Source of the DNA: Tetracentron sinense
Taxonomy: Eukaryota; Streptophyta; Magnoliopsida; Trochodendrales; Trochodendraceae
Length of the DNA: 64,000 nt
NCBI GenBank assembly: GCA_015143295.1
Contig: CM026559.1
Span: 18,986,826-19,050,825 of the forward strand
Direction of reading: 5' to 3'
Positions within the stretch are counted from its first letter, which is position 1. Every line of letters begins with the position of its first letter. Below the pieces are notes generated by a model, which ran no database searches, had not been told where the DNA came from, and worked only from the letters and a program-made list of their open reading frames with translations. The translations under genes were made by a program, and so were the position numbers. Positions 44,994 to 57,273 of the stretch are shown here, piece after piece.

Positions 44994-47900
44994 TCACTCA
45001 AACAAATGAGGGTACTTTGCTTTTACTTCGGCCTCGCGCTCCCACGTGGCTTCCTCCCTAGAATGGTGTTGCCATCGAACAAGAATCAAGGGGATGACCT
45101 TATTGCGCAAGACTTGATCCCTACGGTCCAAAATTTGAACCGGCTCTTCCACCAAAGTGAGATCCTCTCGGACTTCTAACGTATCAAGGTCGATCACATG
45201 AGGAGGATCCGGAATATATTTCTGAAGCATAGATACATGGAATACGTTGTGAACCGCGGCCATGTGAGGTGGGAGAGCTACTCTGTAAGCAACCTCACCA
45301 ACTCGCGTGATAATCTCAAAAGTCCCAACATACCGAGGACTGAGCTTGCCTCGCTTGCCAAATCTCATGATCCCTTTGCTAGGAGATACTTTCACAAAAA
45401 CTTGATCCCCTACTTGAAATTCCAAGTCCCTACGGCGCGTGTCCGCATAACTTTTCTGGGGATCTTGAGCGGCTTTCAATCGATCCCGAATGATCTTAAC
45501 TGTGTTTGCAGTTTGCTCAATCAACTCCGGACCAAGTACTTTCCTTTCTCCTACCTCATCCCAATAGAGAGGAGACCTACAACTTCGCCCATACAAGGCC
45601 TCAAATGGTGCCTAAGCGAATTCAACCAAAGGCAAGTGCTCTTCCCAACTGCCTCTGAAATCCAACATACAAGCCCGAAGCATGTCTTCAATGACTTGGT
45701 TCACTCTCTCGGTTTGTCCATCCGTCTGTGGATGAAAAGCGGTGCTGAAATCAAGTTGGGAACCCATAGCATCTTGGAAGCTTTTCCAAAATCGCGATGT
45801 GAATCTTGGATCCCGATCTGACACAATACTAACGGGCACTCCGTGCAACCTCACCACTTCCTTGATGTACAAAGCGGCTAACTAACTAGAGTTGAAAGTA
45901 GTTCGGTAAGGCAAGAAGTGAGTGGACTTCGTCAAACGATCCACTACTACCCATATCGCATCTGAGCCCCTTGCCGTCTTTGGCAAGCCAACTATGAAAT
46001 CCATGGATATGTTCTCCCATTTCCACTCGGGAATCGGAAGGGACTGTAATAGACCTGCGGGCCGCATGTGTTCTGCTTTCACCTGTTGGTACACCAAGCA
46101 CCGTGCTATATATTCCGCAACCTCCCTCTTCATATTCCGCCACCAAAAGTGAATCTTGAGGTTCCGGTACATCTTTGTACCCCCTGGATGCACAGTGTAC
46201 TTTGCCCGGTGGGCTTCATCCATAATCTCCCTCCGAAGATCTGCATTGGCTGGGACACACAGCCTTCCCTTGAATGTGATAGCACCTTGGCTAGTGAGAG
46301 AGAAGTCCTCACTACCCTTTGCAATTTCCTTGTCCCGATAAGCCAACAATTCAGCATCCGTGGCTTGGTATTCTTGGATCAAATCTATAATGTATGGCCG
46401 AACCGTGACATTTGCCAAGATAGGACTACGGACAGAGTCGTTCACACTAATGTCCAGATTTGCCAAGTCTTCAAGTAGCTTCCATTCCTGCACTAACATG
46501 TATGCTAATAATCCTGGAGGTCTTCTACTCAACGCATCAGCCACTACATTTGCTTTACCCGGGTGGTATTGAATGGTACAGTCATAGTCTTTCAATAATT
46601 CCATCCAACGCCGTTGCCTTAGATTCAGCTCCTTTTGGGAAAAGAGATACTTGAGACTCTTGTGATCGGTAAACACATAGAACTCCACCCCATAAAGGTA
46701 ATGACGCCAAATCTTAAGTGCAAACACGACCGCCGCAAGCTCCAAGTCGTGCGTGGGATAATTCTTCTCATGTTCCTTCAATTTCCTTGATGCATAGGCA
46801 ATGACTTTCTTGTGCTGCATGAGTACACACCCAAGTCCAACGTGTGAGGCATCACTATACACCTCATACCCATAAGGTCCGGATGGCACAGTAAGGACAG
46901 GGGCTGTAGTAAGCCTCTTCTTCAGTTCCGTGAAACTGATCTCGCACTTATCACTCCATACAAACTTGGCGTTCTTCCTTGTCAGGTTAGTGAGCGGCGC
47001 TGCAAGGCTAGAGAAACCCTCTACGAATCTCCTATAGTAGCCTGCCAACCCAAGAAAGCTGCGTATCTCCGTGACACTGTTGGGCCTCGTCCAACTCATA
47101 ACTGCCTCTATCTTCTTTAGGTCCACCGAAATGCCTTCCGCTGATACCACGTGGCCTAGGAATGCCACCTCTTCCAACCAAAACTCACACTTGCTAAGTT
47201 TGGCGTATAGCTTGTGCTCTCTTAGCATTTCCAAAGCAAGGCATAGGTCGCGTGTGTGATCTTCCCGTGTCTGGGAATAGACCAAAATGTCATCAACAAA
47301 TACAATCATGCACCTATCAAGATATGGTCGGAACACCCGGTTCTTCAAATCCATAAAGGCTGCCGGCACGTTCGTGAGTCCAAAAGGCATCACCAAGAAC
47401 TCGTAGTGCCCATATCGAGTCCTGAAAGCAGTTTTGGGAACATCTTCCACCTTAATCTTCAACTGGTGATAACCCGATCGAAGATCTATCTTCGAGAAAA
47501 ATCTCGCTCCCTTCAACTGATCGAACAAGTCGTCAATCCTAGGCAATGGATACCTATTCTTTATAGTGACTTGACGGTAATCGACGCACATTCGCATCGA
47601 GCCATCTTTCTTCTTAACAAATAACACCGGGGCACCCCATGGTGAGACACTTGGTCGAATGAAACCAAGGCCTTGTAATTCCTCCAACTGAGTCTTCAAC
47701 TCCTTGAGTTCAATAGGGGCCATTCTATATGGAGCTCTGAAAACAGGAGCTGTGCCTGGTGCAAGCTCGATCACAAACTCAATCTCCCTGTTTGGAGGTA
47801 ATCCTGGCAACTCCTTTGGAAACACATCCAGGAATTCACTCACGACTGGAATTGTCGATGAGTCCTTTGCCTCGGGGTTAGCTAAGCTCAACGCCGCAAA

Positions 47901-48280
47901 GCGGACAATGTCTCTACTTCTCAACCCTCGAAAGTGAAATGGTTTTCCTTCTACCGGCTTGAAGAGTACCATCTTCTCAAAGCAAGCTACATGACCATGA
48001 TGTGCTGCTAACCAATCCATTCCCAATATAACATCAAAGTCTTGGAATCCCAGGACGATGAGATCAACTGCCAACTCGTGGCTTCCAACTTGGACCACAC
48101 TATTTCTATACACTTTATCTGCCAATACTGTTTTGCCGAGCGGAGTCGAAATGGCTAACTCCGGTTTTAGCTGACTGGGCTCCACAGAAAAGCCTTCTGA
48201 AAAACTCGACGAGACAAACGAATGAGTAGACCCGGTATCAATCAACACTTGAGCCAAATACTCATTGATTAGTAGGGTTC
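44994..48280 (-). pseudogene. pol: C pol: all domains present, broken by two stops
   Basis: Homologous to B pol throughout. Protease DTG intact. In RT a 9-bp in-frame deletion removes three residues after DYRQ (the conserved Leu-Asn are lost), while FVDDILVYS remains. RNase H and integrase zinc-binding regions are present (one Cys of CLVCQQ is Tyr). CAG to TAG at about 45881 breaks the frame before the second integrase Asp. A 30-bp in-frame deletion near 45610 both removes ten residues and creates a TAG. The frame then runs to 44994 through the GPY/F-type module (here GTFEII) and chromodomain. Confidence 0.92.
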
Positions 48281-48426
48281 CTGAAATTTTAACTAGCGGA
48301 GTTAATCCATGCATCAACAACGTATACATGTAGGTATATATACATATAGAACATGCCAAGTACGTACACAGAGAATAGAGCATAACCTAATAATCACGAA
48401 TAAAGAAATTAACTCTAACTACGTAC
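48281..48426 (-). other. Inferred intron between gag and pol of C (146 bp)
   Basis: Donor CAAG/GTACGT and acceptor AATTTCAG/GAACCC on the minus strand, at the same codon positions as in B. Length modulo 3 is 2, so without splicing gag and pol are in different frames; the splice join is in frame. Confidence 0.7.
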
Positions 48427-49675
48427 CTTGGACCACATCATCAGATGCAAGTGCATCACCCTCTGTCAAGGCAAAAACTTGCCCCTGGTTTGCCTGGCGA
48501 GACTGAGGTGTAGACCGGGTAGTCTGAGATGACGCCTGGTATGATCCTGCTGGGCGTGCTGGGGGCCTACTACCCTGAGACTGGCCTGGTAAATGCCGGC
48601 TAGGGCAATCCCTGATCATGTGGCCCTGGCGACCGCAATGATAACATCCACCAGATGCTCTTCGGCAATCTCCTACCGGATGCCTTTTGCCGCATGAAGT
48701 GCAGACCTCATATGTGTAGGCCGGAGGGACCGAAGGTGGTGTATACCTCGCTGCCTGAGGGGTAACTGGCCGTGGGGCCGGAAGAGCCTGAGGTCGAGGT
48801 GCCTGTGGCACGTACTGCCGGGGTGCTGGAGGCGCATAAGTCGGCCTCATCTGTGGTGCTGGCCATGTATACTGATAAGGACCAGTCCGGGCCCGCCTCT
48901 CTAAAGGTACCGAACCACTAGATTGGCCTCTCGCCAATTCTCTCTTCTTGGACACGGTCTCTAAATTGGTCTCAACCAACAAGGCTTTATCCACTACTTC
49001 GGCGTAAGTGGCGTGCCTGAAGACCGACACTTTCTCCATGATGACATCCTTGAGCCCTTGCTCAAACCTCCTCGCCTTCATTGCCTCGGTGGCAATCATA
49101 TGAGTCGCGAAGCGTGATAGCTCCGAGAACTTGGCCTCATAAGCGGCCACCGACATCGAACCTTGCTCAAGGTTGATGAATTATCTCTCTTTCTTTTCCC
49201 GAGCTCCAACCGGAAAATACTTCTTATAGAACGTGTCCTTAAACTCCTCCCAAGTCCACGGTTGACTTTGCATGGTCAAGTCCCGTGTCCTCAATGCGGA
49301 AAACCACCAATGGTGGGCTTCACCCTCTAGCATAAAAACTGCCCATGCCACTTTCTCTTCCTCTGTAGGAGAGAGCACCGCAAATATCTTCTCAACCTGG
49401 AGGATCCAAGCCTCCGCAGTAAGAGGGTCCACACTCCCGTGGAAGGATGGAGGCCTCAATCTCCGGAATGCCTCAACTCCAGCTGTACGATGTACTGGAG
49501 CTGCAGGAGGTGGAGTAGGTACCGCTGATGCCGGTATAGTTTACCGAGCCGCCAGTATGGCAAGTGTCTCAGCAATGGAGCCTAAGACCTGAGAGAGGTC
49601 CGGCTGCTCATCCTCATCCCGTGAAGAAGAGGAAGCTCTGGTATGTGGCCCACGACCCCGTGTGTTCCGTCTCAT
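48427..49675 (-). pseudogene. gag: C gag with two nonsense codons
   Basis: ATG at 49675, same length to the donor as B (1245 nt to the last full codon). A CAA to TAA change falls at about 49541, at the end of the N-terminal arm. A GAA to TAA change falls at about 49181, in the run KKERE after FYKKYFPVGAR. The rest, including CTSCGKRHPVGDC and the CYHCGRQGHMIRDC knuckle, is open to 48419. Confidence 0.92.
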
Positions 49676-50019
49676 GACTAAAGTCCTGAGAATAATAACA
49701 CCACATGAGTCTAACTTGAAACCACAGTTTATTTCCACGTCATTTCACAATAATTCAATTTGTATTAGTTGTATAACACTAATACACCTCACATCAAGTC
49801 ATCAGAGTATTCATCACATTATACTTATACTTTAGTGTTCTAGCGTACCTAGGACCCGTACTTGGTTAAGCAACCATTTTTGACTAAGACTAAAGTTTAG
49901 TCTTACACTTGGAACCAGACTCGCTCCCGACTCACTTCCTTCCTAACCCGTTTCCTAACATATGCTCTTGTCAAGCCGTGGTATAAGATTCTAAGTGACC
50001 CTAAAGACCTAAAGCCTAA

Positions 50020-50031
50020 GCTCTGATACCA
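50020..50031 (-). other. Primer-binding site of C
   Basis: Reverse complement of TGGTATCAGAGC, four bases inside the 5' LTR end at 50036. Confidence 0.93.
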
Positions 50032-50035
50032 CTTC

Positions 50036-52601
50036 TGTCGCGACCCAAAACCCACCCTAGGAGTTAGAGTGAATCTTGGACGACTTAATCATGACTTACA
50101 GGACTTGCTTGACGAACCAACCTGCAAAACCCACTGAACATATACAATAGAGGGTAACAGCGGAAGCATAACTATAAACCACAGCGGAAGTCTAACAAAC
50201 CTCTAAGTATATACACATGGTCCAAGTTTTAATACAAAGAAATTAAAACAAAGAAAGTGCGGACATGCCCGCCAAAATACATGGATATAATCGCTCATGC
50301 TCACCCCCAGCTAATCCACTCAGAATCTAACACCACCTACTGATAACCCTCTACGGGAGGTTCCTCCAAAGGCTCCTCGACGTACTCCTCCTCCACCCAT
50401 GGACCAGGAGCACAAACATCAAATGGAGCAACAACTCCCTCAGAACCTGCCGACATAAGAAGTACGGCTGAGCATGGAATACTCAGCGGGTACAAAATAC
50501 TAACCAATAGTCATAGCACGAGATAGCAATGCACACATATATATATATAAGATAGGAACAGTTCATATCATACAAGGAAGTAAAGCAGTTTGTAATCATG
50601 CTTGCATTCAGAAAAGCTGATAAAACCCTTGAAGACCTTGTGCACTTGACTTGACTGAAATTACCCTTTTTATGCTTGAAACCTTGTCTACCGTATCATG
50701 CGTGTCATGCTTGTATCATGCGTGTCATGCTTGTATCGTGCGTGTCATGTTTGTCATGCTTGCTTGGAAAGTAAACTACTTGTGAGGGAAGGGAGACCCT
50801 TCTTCCTAGAATGCTTATGCTTGTCATGCCATGCCTTGTCATGCTTGCTTGGAAGAGTAAACTACTTGTGAGGGAAGGGAGACCCTTCTTCCTAGAATGC
50901 TTATGCTTGTCATGCCATGCCTTGTCATGCTTGCTTGGAAGAGTAAACTACTTGTGAGGGAAGGGAGACCCTTCTTATGTTATGTATACACTTGCGAGGG
51001 AAGGGAGACCCTTCTTATGAAAATGTATGATTGTCTTATCCTTGCCAAAAGCGAGGTAAAACATATCGTACGATATGCCCCACCTCTAAACCGTGTTCTT
51101 GAAAACCCCGATAAAACATGTCATGCATGCGTGCTTGTGAGATCGTGTGCATACTTGCATTGGAATTAAATATGACATTTGAGGGATTTCACAATATGTA
51201 GCATATGCAATTTCAAACAAATAATCTCTCATGACATTTTTGGGAAAATGAGAACTCACTCTATCATAAGCCCTAACAAGTTACATAATTTAAGCATTCA
51301 TTTTCTTGACTTTAACATTCATTTTATTCACCTTGGCATTTCATCAAGCATAGAATGTGTCCATTATTTATTTAAACCTAAATCATGCTTTTCTAGGTGA
51401 ATTATACTCATATCACACTTGTTTGTTTATTATTGGAACAATGTCCTCCCCATTTCAATCATCACAACCCAACCGTTGGCATCCAATCGCCCATTCCATC
51501 TCCATTCACCATTTACAACCATCCACCTCATAGCACATGTGTAAATAAAGGAAATTAAAGAGGAATAAAGTAAAAGAAAGAACTATAACTAGGAGGGTAG
51601 CAAGAAGTACCAACCTTGAAGAAATGAGGAAGAAACCCCTTGAGAAAATCCTCACTTGATTGGAATGATCCAAGCTTGATTTGGGGAAGATCCAACCCTT
51701 GATTGAAGCTCTTCTTGGTTTCAAGCAAAAACCTCTTTGGAATGCTCAAGATCCTTTCCCTCTCTTTCTAGGAACTCTCCTTGGTTTAGGGTAACCCAAA
51801 AACCCTCTCTAAGCCTTCTATTTATAGTGTAAGGGGTGAAAAACCCCTAAAATATCGCATCCAAGAAAGTAAAATCGCGTATCCACGATCGTTCGTAGCG
51901 ATTTACGATCGATCGTAGCCTTCTACGATCAATCGTGGCTTCCTACGATCAATCGTAGTTTCACCCGAGAGTTTCCAGTTCTGGGGATTTACGATCGATC
52001 GTAGCAACTCTACGATCGTTCGTAGCTCCGCTACGATCGTTCGTAGGGTCCCACGAGCGATCCAAACTTTTGCAGAAAGTTTTCAGCATTTTTGCGTTTT
52101 CGTATTTTGGCCATAACTTTTGACTCGCTTGTCTGATTTTGACGATTCAACTTGTGTTGGATTTTTATTTCGAAGGAAAACAACTTTCATGTTTTTCACA
52201 ACTTCCAATTCTCCCTTTTTATTGGACCATTTTTCCCCTAAACCTGACTGATCCGAAATTGGGTTTCGTCAATCCAGATTTTTAAACCGACCCGACTTCA
52301 GAAATTGGTCTTTTGATCTAACACACACTCAAAACCAAGACAAGTGATCAACATGAACCCCAAAGAGGGTTCAATTACCTTTCTAAAAATCCAAGAATCG
52401 CTTGATTCCGTAGAGTGGTGTGAACGCTAGGGCTATTTAGAGTCGAGGGCATGCCAAGGCATAACCCTTGTCAGTACTCAAGAGTATTCTATACTCTTGC
52501 CTATTTCATTCCAAACACCCATACACCATAATTACATTTTTAAATGCTTTAATATATGATATCATTCGTCGTACATGGCCATCAAGATCCGGGGTTCTAC
52601 A
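50036..52601 (-). repeat. 5' LTR of C (2566 bp)
   Basis: Same order as the 3' LTR: palindromes 51890-52065, tandem units 50780-51016, conserved hairpin 50487-50467. Confidence 0.95.
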
Positions 52602-52606
52602 AAGCT

Positions 52607-53025
52607 ACTCTTGATGGAAGTGCAACTGGGCCCAGAGGACGAAGTTCTCTCTAATATCATCCCTGTGCCTCTTCTGTAAGGATCAGACTGTATACTCGAG
52701 CTGCTCAACCTGTTCCTAAGTGGCTATGAGTTTGCTGTTCTGCTCCACCTTCTACTACTTGAATACATGCTGGGCTCGTCTGAGCTGCTTTCTATCTCTT
52801 GGATCTGTAGCTGTATTTCCAAGAAGAAGTCTGTCCAGGGAACCGCAATGTCAGTTATGGGTATGGTTCCTTGAGATGGGGCTACAACTGCTGTAGGCAG
52901 CCCCCTGGGTGCTGGCATACCGGGTAGAAGGTCAGGGTTTTCTGTCCACTATTGGTATGCAGAATCGGTTGACCGTCCTATTGTGACAACAAAGTCTGGC
53001 CATTGGTCTCTTCGCGAGGGTCGCC
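52607..53025 (-). pseudogene. K ORF1, middle piece
   Basis: The continuation of K between C and solo LTR M. A 64-aa minus frame (52918-52724) is Pro-rich then Ser-rich. I do not recognise a domain; it is assigned to ORF1 by position. Confidence 0.5.
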
Positions 53026-55353
53026 TGTAACGCCCCAAAATACCCCCTAGGAGTTAGGATACTTTGGCGACATGACCTAACCTTAAATCAACCTGCAAAA
53101 CACCCACAGATCATATACAATAGAGGATAACAGCGGAAGCATAACTATAAGACACAGCGGAAGTCTAACAAACCTCTAAGTATATACACATGGTCCAAGT
53201 TTTAATACAAAGAAATCAAAACAAAGAAAGTGCGGACATGCCCACCAAAATACATGGATATAATCACTCATGCTCACCCACAGCTATTCACTCAGAATCT
53301 ATCACCACCTAATAGTAACCCTCTACCGGAGGTTCCTCCATAGGTTTCACAACGCATTCCTCTTCTACCGAATGGCTCGGAGTACAGATACCATAAGGAG
53401 CAGCCGCTCCACTATCACTTGCCGACATAAGAAGTACAGCTGAGCATGGAATACTCAGCGGGTACCGAATACTAACCAACAGTCATAGCAACATAGAAAT
53501 ATAGAATTAGAATAAAGCAGGAAACAGTTCATACAATTAACAGGGAAAAACAATCAGTTTATAGTTCATGCTGTAATCATATCTAAGTCGGAAAAACTCT
53601 TGAAATCATCTCGCTTGACCTTGTCGAGTGTGTCTAATCATGCGTGCTTTCTTGGAAATTGAACATGCTCGTGTACTTGTGATGTCGGAGCAAAACATAT
53701 CTTAGGATATGCTCTACCCCTACGCTGAAATGGGATGCCTAGATGCCGTTCATAGACCGTCGCAACTAGCATCCCTATGCATGAACCGTGTATGCCTAGC
53801 TGCCGTTCATAGACCGTCGCAACTAGCATCTCTATGCATGAACCATGTATGCCTAGCTGCCGTTCATAGACCGTCGCAACTAGCATCTCTATGCATGAAC
53901 CATGTATATTATGCCTAGCTGCCGTTCATAGACCATCGCAACTAGCATCTCTATGCATGACATGCCATACCATGCTATCCGTATCATGCAATGCTATGCT
54001 ATGCGTGTAATGCGAGGGGATGGGAGACCCTTCCCTATGCAATGCATGCATGTCTCGTCCTTGCTAAAAGCGAAGGGCAACATATCATAGGATATGCCCC
54101 ACCTCTACATCCCATCCTTAAAACATCGGTAAGTCATCTCATTTCATGTCGTGCTCGTGGGATCGTGTACATACTTGCATTTGAAATTAAATATGACAAA
54201 TTGGGGTGATTCACAAAGCATAGCATATCACAATTGAATCAAGTAATAATTTTCACATTTTAAGAAACGCAAGAAACACACTAACATAAGCCCTAACAAT
54301 TTCATGGGTAATTAGGCGTGCACTCCCTTAATTTATCATTCATGTTATTCACCTTGGCATTTCATCAAACATAGGGTGTGTTCATTAATTACTTAAATCT
54401 AAATCATGCTTTTCTAGGTGGGTTATACTCACGTCACACTTGTATGTTTATTATTAGTACAATGCCCTTCCCCATTCATTCATTACATCATCCACACGGC
54501 ATCCATTCGTCAACATACATCTCCATCTACCATACATACCATCCATCTCATAACATACATATATATATATATGAAGGAAAACAAGAAGAAATAAAGGAAA
54601 AGAGAAGATATAACTAGGAGGGTAGTAAGGAGTACCGACCTTGAAGAAATGAGGAAGAAACCCCTTCCAAAAACGACCGTGAGGTGCTACCCTAGCTTGG
54701 GGAACGCTCTCCACGAGTGTTTGAGCAGTGATCTTGGAGAAGAGCCGAGCTTGAAGTGATCTAGGGTCTCAAAACCCCTTTGATTTCTCCTCCAAAGACA
54801 AGCCCTAGCTTAGGAAACCCTTTCTCCTCTCTTCTAATCCCCCAAATCTTCTAAGTGTTGAGAATGAGCCCTAAAGGCTCGGGCGATCCTATATAAGAAA
54901 GGGTATAACACCCGAATGCCGAAAATGCCCTTAGTGAAAATTCTGCAAAACGCGAGGACCGAGCGATCGGTGTTTATGACCGATCGATCGGTTGCCTACC
55001 GAGCGATCGGTGTGTTGACCGAGCTCTCGACAAAAAATCAACTCTCTGGAAAATTTCCCCATACAAAAATCGTGACCAGTCGATAGCTACCGATCGATCG
55101 GTTTTGGACCGATCGATCGCTCTATGTACCGAGCGATCGGTTGCCTGCAGGTCCAGACTGTTTTGGCCAGATCTTTTGACTCGCTCGTCGGATTTTGACG
55201 ATTCAACTTGCGTTGGGTTCGTACTTCGAAAAGGAACATTTCTGATGTTTCAGAATTTCCAATTTCTTCCTTATTTATTAATTATACCTCTTTGAAGGCA
55301 AGATGGCAACGAAAGTGTCATGCATTAAATGTGAAAAGGTCCGGGGCTCTACA
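53026..55353 (-). mobile_element. Solo LTR M (2328 bp)
   Basis: TGTAACGCC to GCTCTACA, flanked by TCGCC (53021-53025 and 55354-55358), with no internal region. On the minus strand: palindrome cluster 55143-54957, CTTATATA promoter motif at 54897-54890, four or five 57-62-bp tandem units at 53965-53735 of the type in B, conserved hairpin 53459-53439. It lies in ORF1 of K. Confidence 0.93.
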
Positions 55354-55358
55354 TCGCC

Positions 55359-56435
55359 AATCTGCTTGGAATCGGCGGGTGAGGCGTTCAGAATGCTCTA
55401 AGAAGTTGACAAAGTCTTGCTCTAGGTTGTTAATAACCGGGATGCACTGAGGGAGTCCAAAGTGTCTGAGGACTCAGAGTGGTACGTAGGCAGCTGAGCC
55501 GGTGACGTCGGCTAGGATCATACATCGCTTTCCTGCTATGACAACATGTGGTAGCTGTCTGTGAACCAACCACACGTGTTCCCGTGTGATCTGTTCCTCT
55601 ATTAGGTCTTGAAGAAACTGGTAGAGAACTTTGATGTTTGTAGTCATGATCTGGCCCTGATTCTGTACAATCTTCTTGGGTAGGCTGTATGAGTCATAAG
55701 GTACGTCGGGTGCTGGGATGATGGTAGGCAGGTGTGAGACCAACCACAGATGCAAGAGTTGTGCACTAGCATGGAAGACACCCTTTCTTCGCACTGTTAC
55801 AAGGTTGAGAGCCCTGAGAAGCTCCACAAGGATGACTGGGACAACTGTCTTTGATTCCCACAAGTCATTGATGATCTCGGTCAGAACTGAGTCGACGTAA
55901 GCGCGGCTTTTCGGGAACACCAGTTGCGATATGATGATCAGTGTAAAGGCATTGAGACTAGGGAGCTCAGTTGCTAGGGAATCATGGTCCTACCTGGGCC
56001 GGTACAGCTTTTGAAGGAATTGTATAGACACCCTATCAAAAGTGCTCTTATGTCGTACTCCAAGGAGGACGGCTTGATTCGTAAGAACCGTAAGAGGTCT
56101 ACCTAAAAGTTTGCCTTGTAGCGTGACACAATGGCATCGCCCTCCATGTTTAGACCGAGGATGCACTGTATTTCCTCCAGTGTTGGACAAATCTTGTTCT
56201 TAGCAAAATAGAATACCATGTAGGTGGGGTTCCAACACTGGATGACTACATTAATGAGGCGCCAATTCGGATTAATCATGGATAGGTCAAGGGTGTTACC
56301 CAGTCTGTAGTACTGGGGCCAAGCAAAACATTGTTCCCGAGACAGGGCATTAATCATGTCATGGAGGTTTTGGTCACATGTCCCCTGGGAGGTCAGGTGC
56401 ACGTGGCTGTGAAGGCTGGTTGTTTGACGGAACAA
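55359..56435 (-). pseudogene. K ORF1, main piece (Ogre-type upstream ORF)
   Basis: Two minus frames, 56435-56103 and 55920-55474. The first has WRLINVVIQCWNPTYMVF and PTLEEIQCILGLNMEGD, resembling the plant domain common in Ogre ORF1 proteins (often annotated DUF7745). The second has LYQFLQDLIEEQITREH and RCMILADVTGSAAYVPL, which resembles a related segment. The recognition is from memory of the family, and the biochemical role of this protein is unknown. Frames are broken between and after these pieces. Confidence 0.6.
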
Positions 56436-57252
56436 TCCCTGATGGACCTACCATCTACCTGAACAAATATACAGACTCTGTGTAAGTGTACCATGTATGC
56501 AGGTGAAAGATGCAAATAATGATGCAAATGATACAATTTTTTCATTTTTTGGGTGTGACAAGGCACATGTGCTCCGATAGGGCAGTCGAACAGAGGTCCG
56601 GTATACTTTACCCGGGTTGTTGGGAACTGGAGGCCTATCTGGACGAGGCAAATGACAGGTCTAAGTGAAGACCTATATGCCAGGGATTTGGACCCCATAT
56701 ACTCTGTCAGGATGTGGGGGTACAATGTATTTTATTACAAGCACAAGTTTGGCTCATCACATGCCCCTGAGTGGGTGTTTATTCGGGTAGGATGTACCTA
56801 GGTAGTTAACCCTGATTCGGGACAGGTATAGGGTACAAACAGGTTAGAGTTTAGGATATCCCTCCAGGTTTGGCTGCTTGTAGACTAAGGTTTGGGGGAT
56901 CACTTACACCGTATATGCAACTCCTTGAAAGGAACGATTAGTATAAGAGGGAGCGTTCAGAACCCTTTCCTGACGACAATCACCTAGGAGGCAAAGTTTC
57001 ACGGACCTCTAAGACTTTTAAGCCCCTGTCACTGAGGATAATCATCCAGCAGCCGTGAGCGTATTAAGCCTGTCAAAAAGGGTTTTGGGTTGTTACACCA
57101 CTATGACATGAATGCAATGCACAGTACACAATACAACCAAAAAGAGATAAAAGAATTAGTATTAGACAAAATATTAGGGCATTTGATTAAATTTGAGGTT
57201 TAATTGGCTTAAACCTAGGCTCTAGGTTGAACCTTAAGATGATAAAGCAAAT
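56436..57252 (-). other. K leader region
   Basis: About 800 bp between the ORF1 start and the primer site. A minus frame of 110 aa (56725-56393) may extend ORF1 but I do not recognise it. Otherwise no gene is seen. Confidence 0.5.
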
Positions 57253-57270
57253 CCCCAGCAGAGTTGCTAG
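57253..57270 (-). other. Primer-binding site of K
   Basis: On the minus strand CTAGCAACTCTGCTGGGG, close to the TGGCGACTCTGCTGGGGA primer site known for Ogre/Tat elements (arginine-type tRNA). It is three bases inside the LTR end at 57274. Confidence 0.65.
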
Positions 57271-57273
57271 AGC

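Larger units (their letters stand above)
42344..52601 (-). mobile_element. Complete Ty3/gypsy chromovirus C, inactivated
   Basis: Minus-strand element of 10258 bp with target duplications AAGCT at 42339-42343 and 52602-52606. 5' LTR 52601-50036 (2566 bp), primer site 50031-50020, gag, inferred intron, pol, polypurine tract, 3' LTR 44913-42344 (2570 bp). By eye the LTRs differ at roughly 30 places, about 1 percent, so it is older than B. At least four stops interrupt gag and pol. It sits inside ORF1 of K. Confidence 0.95.
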
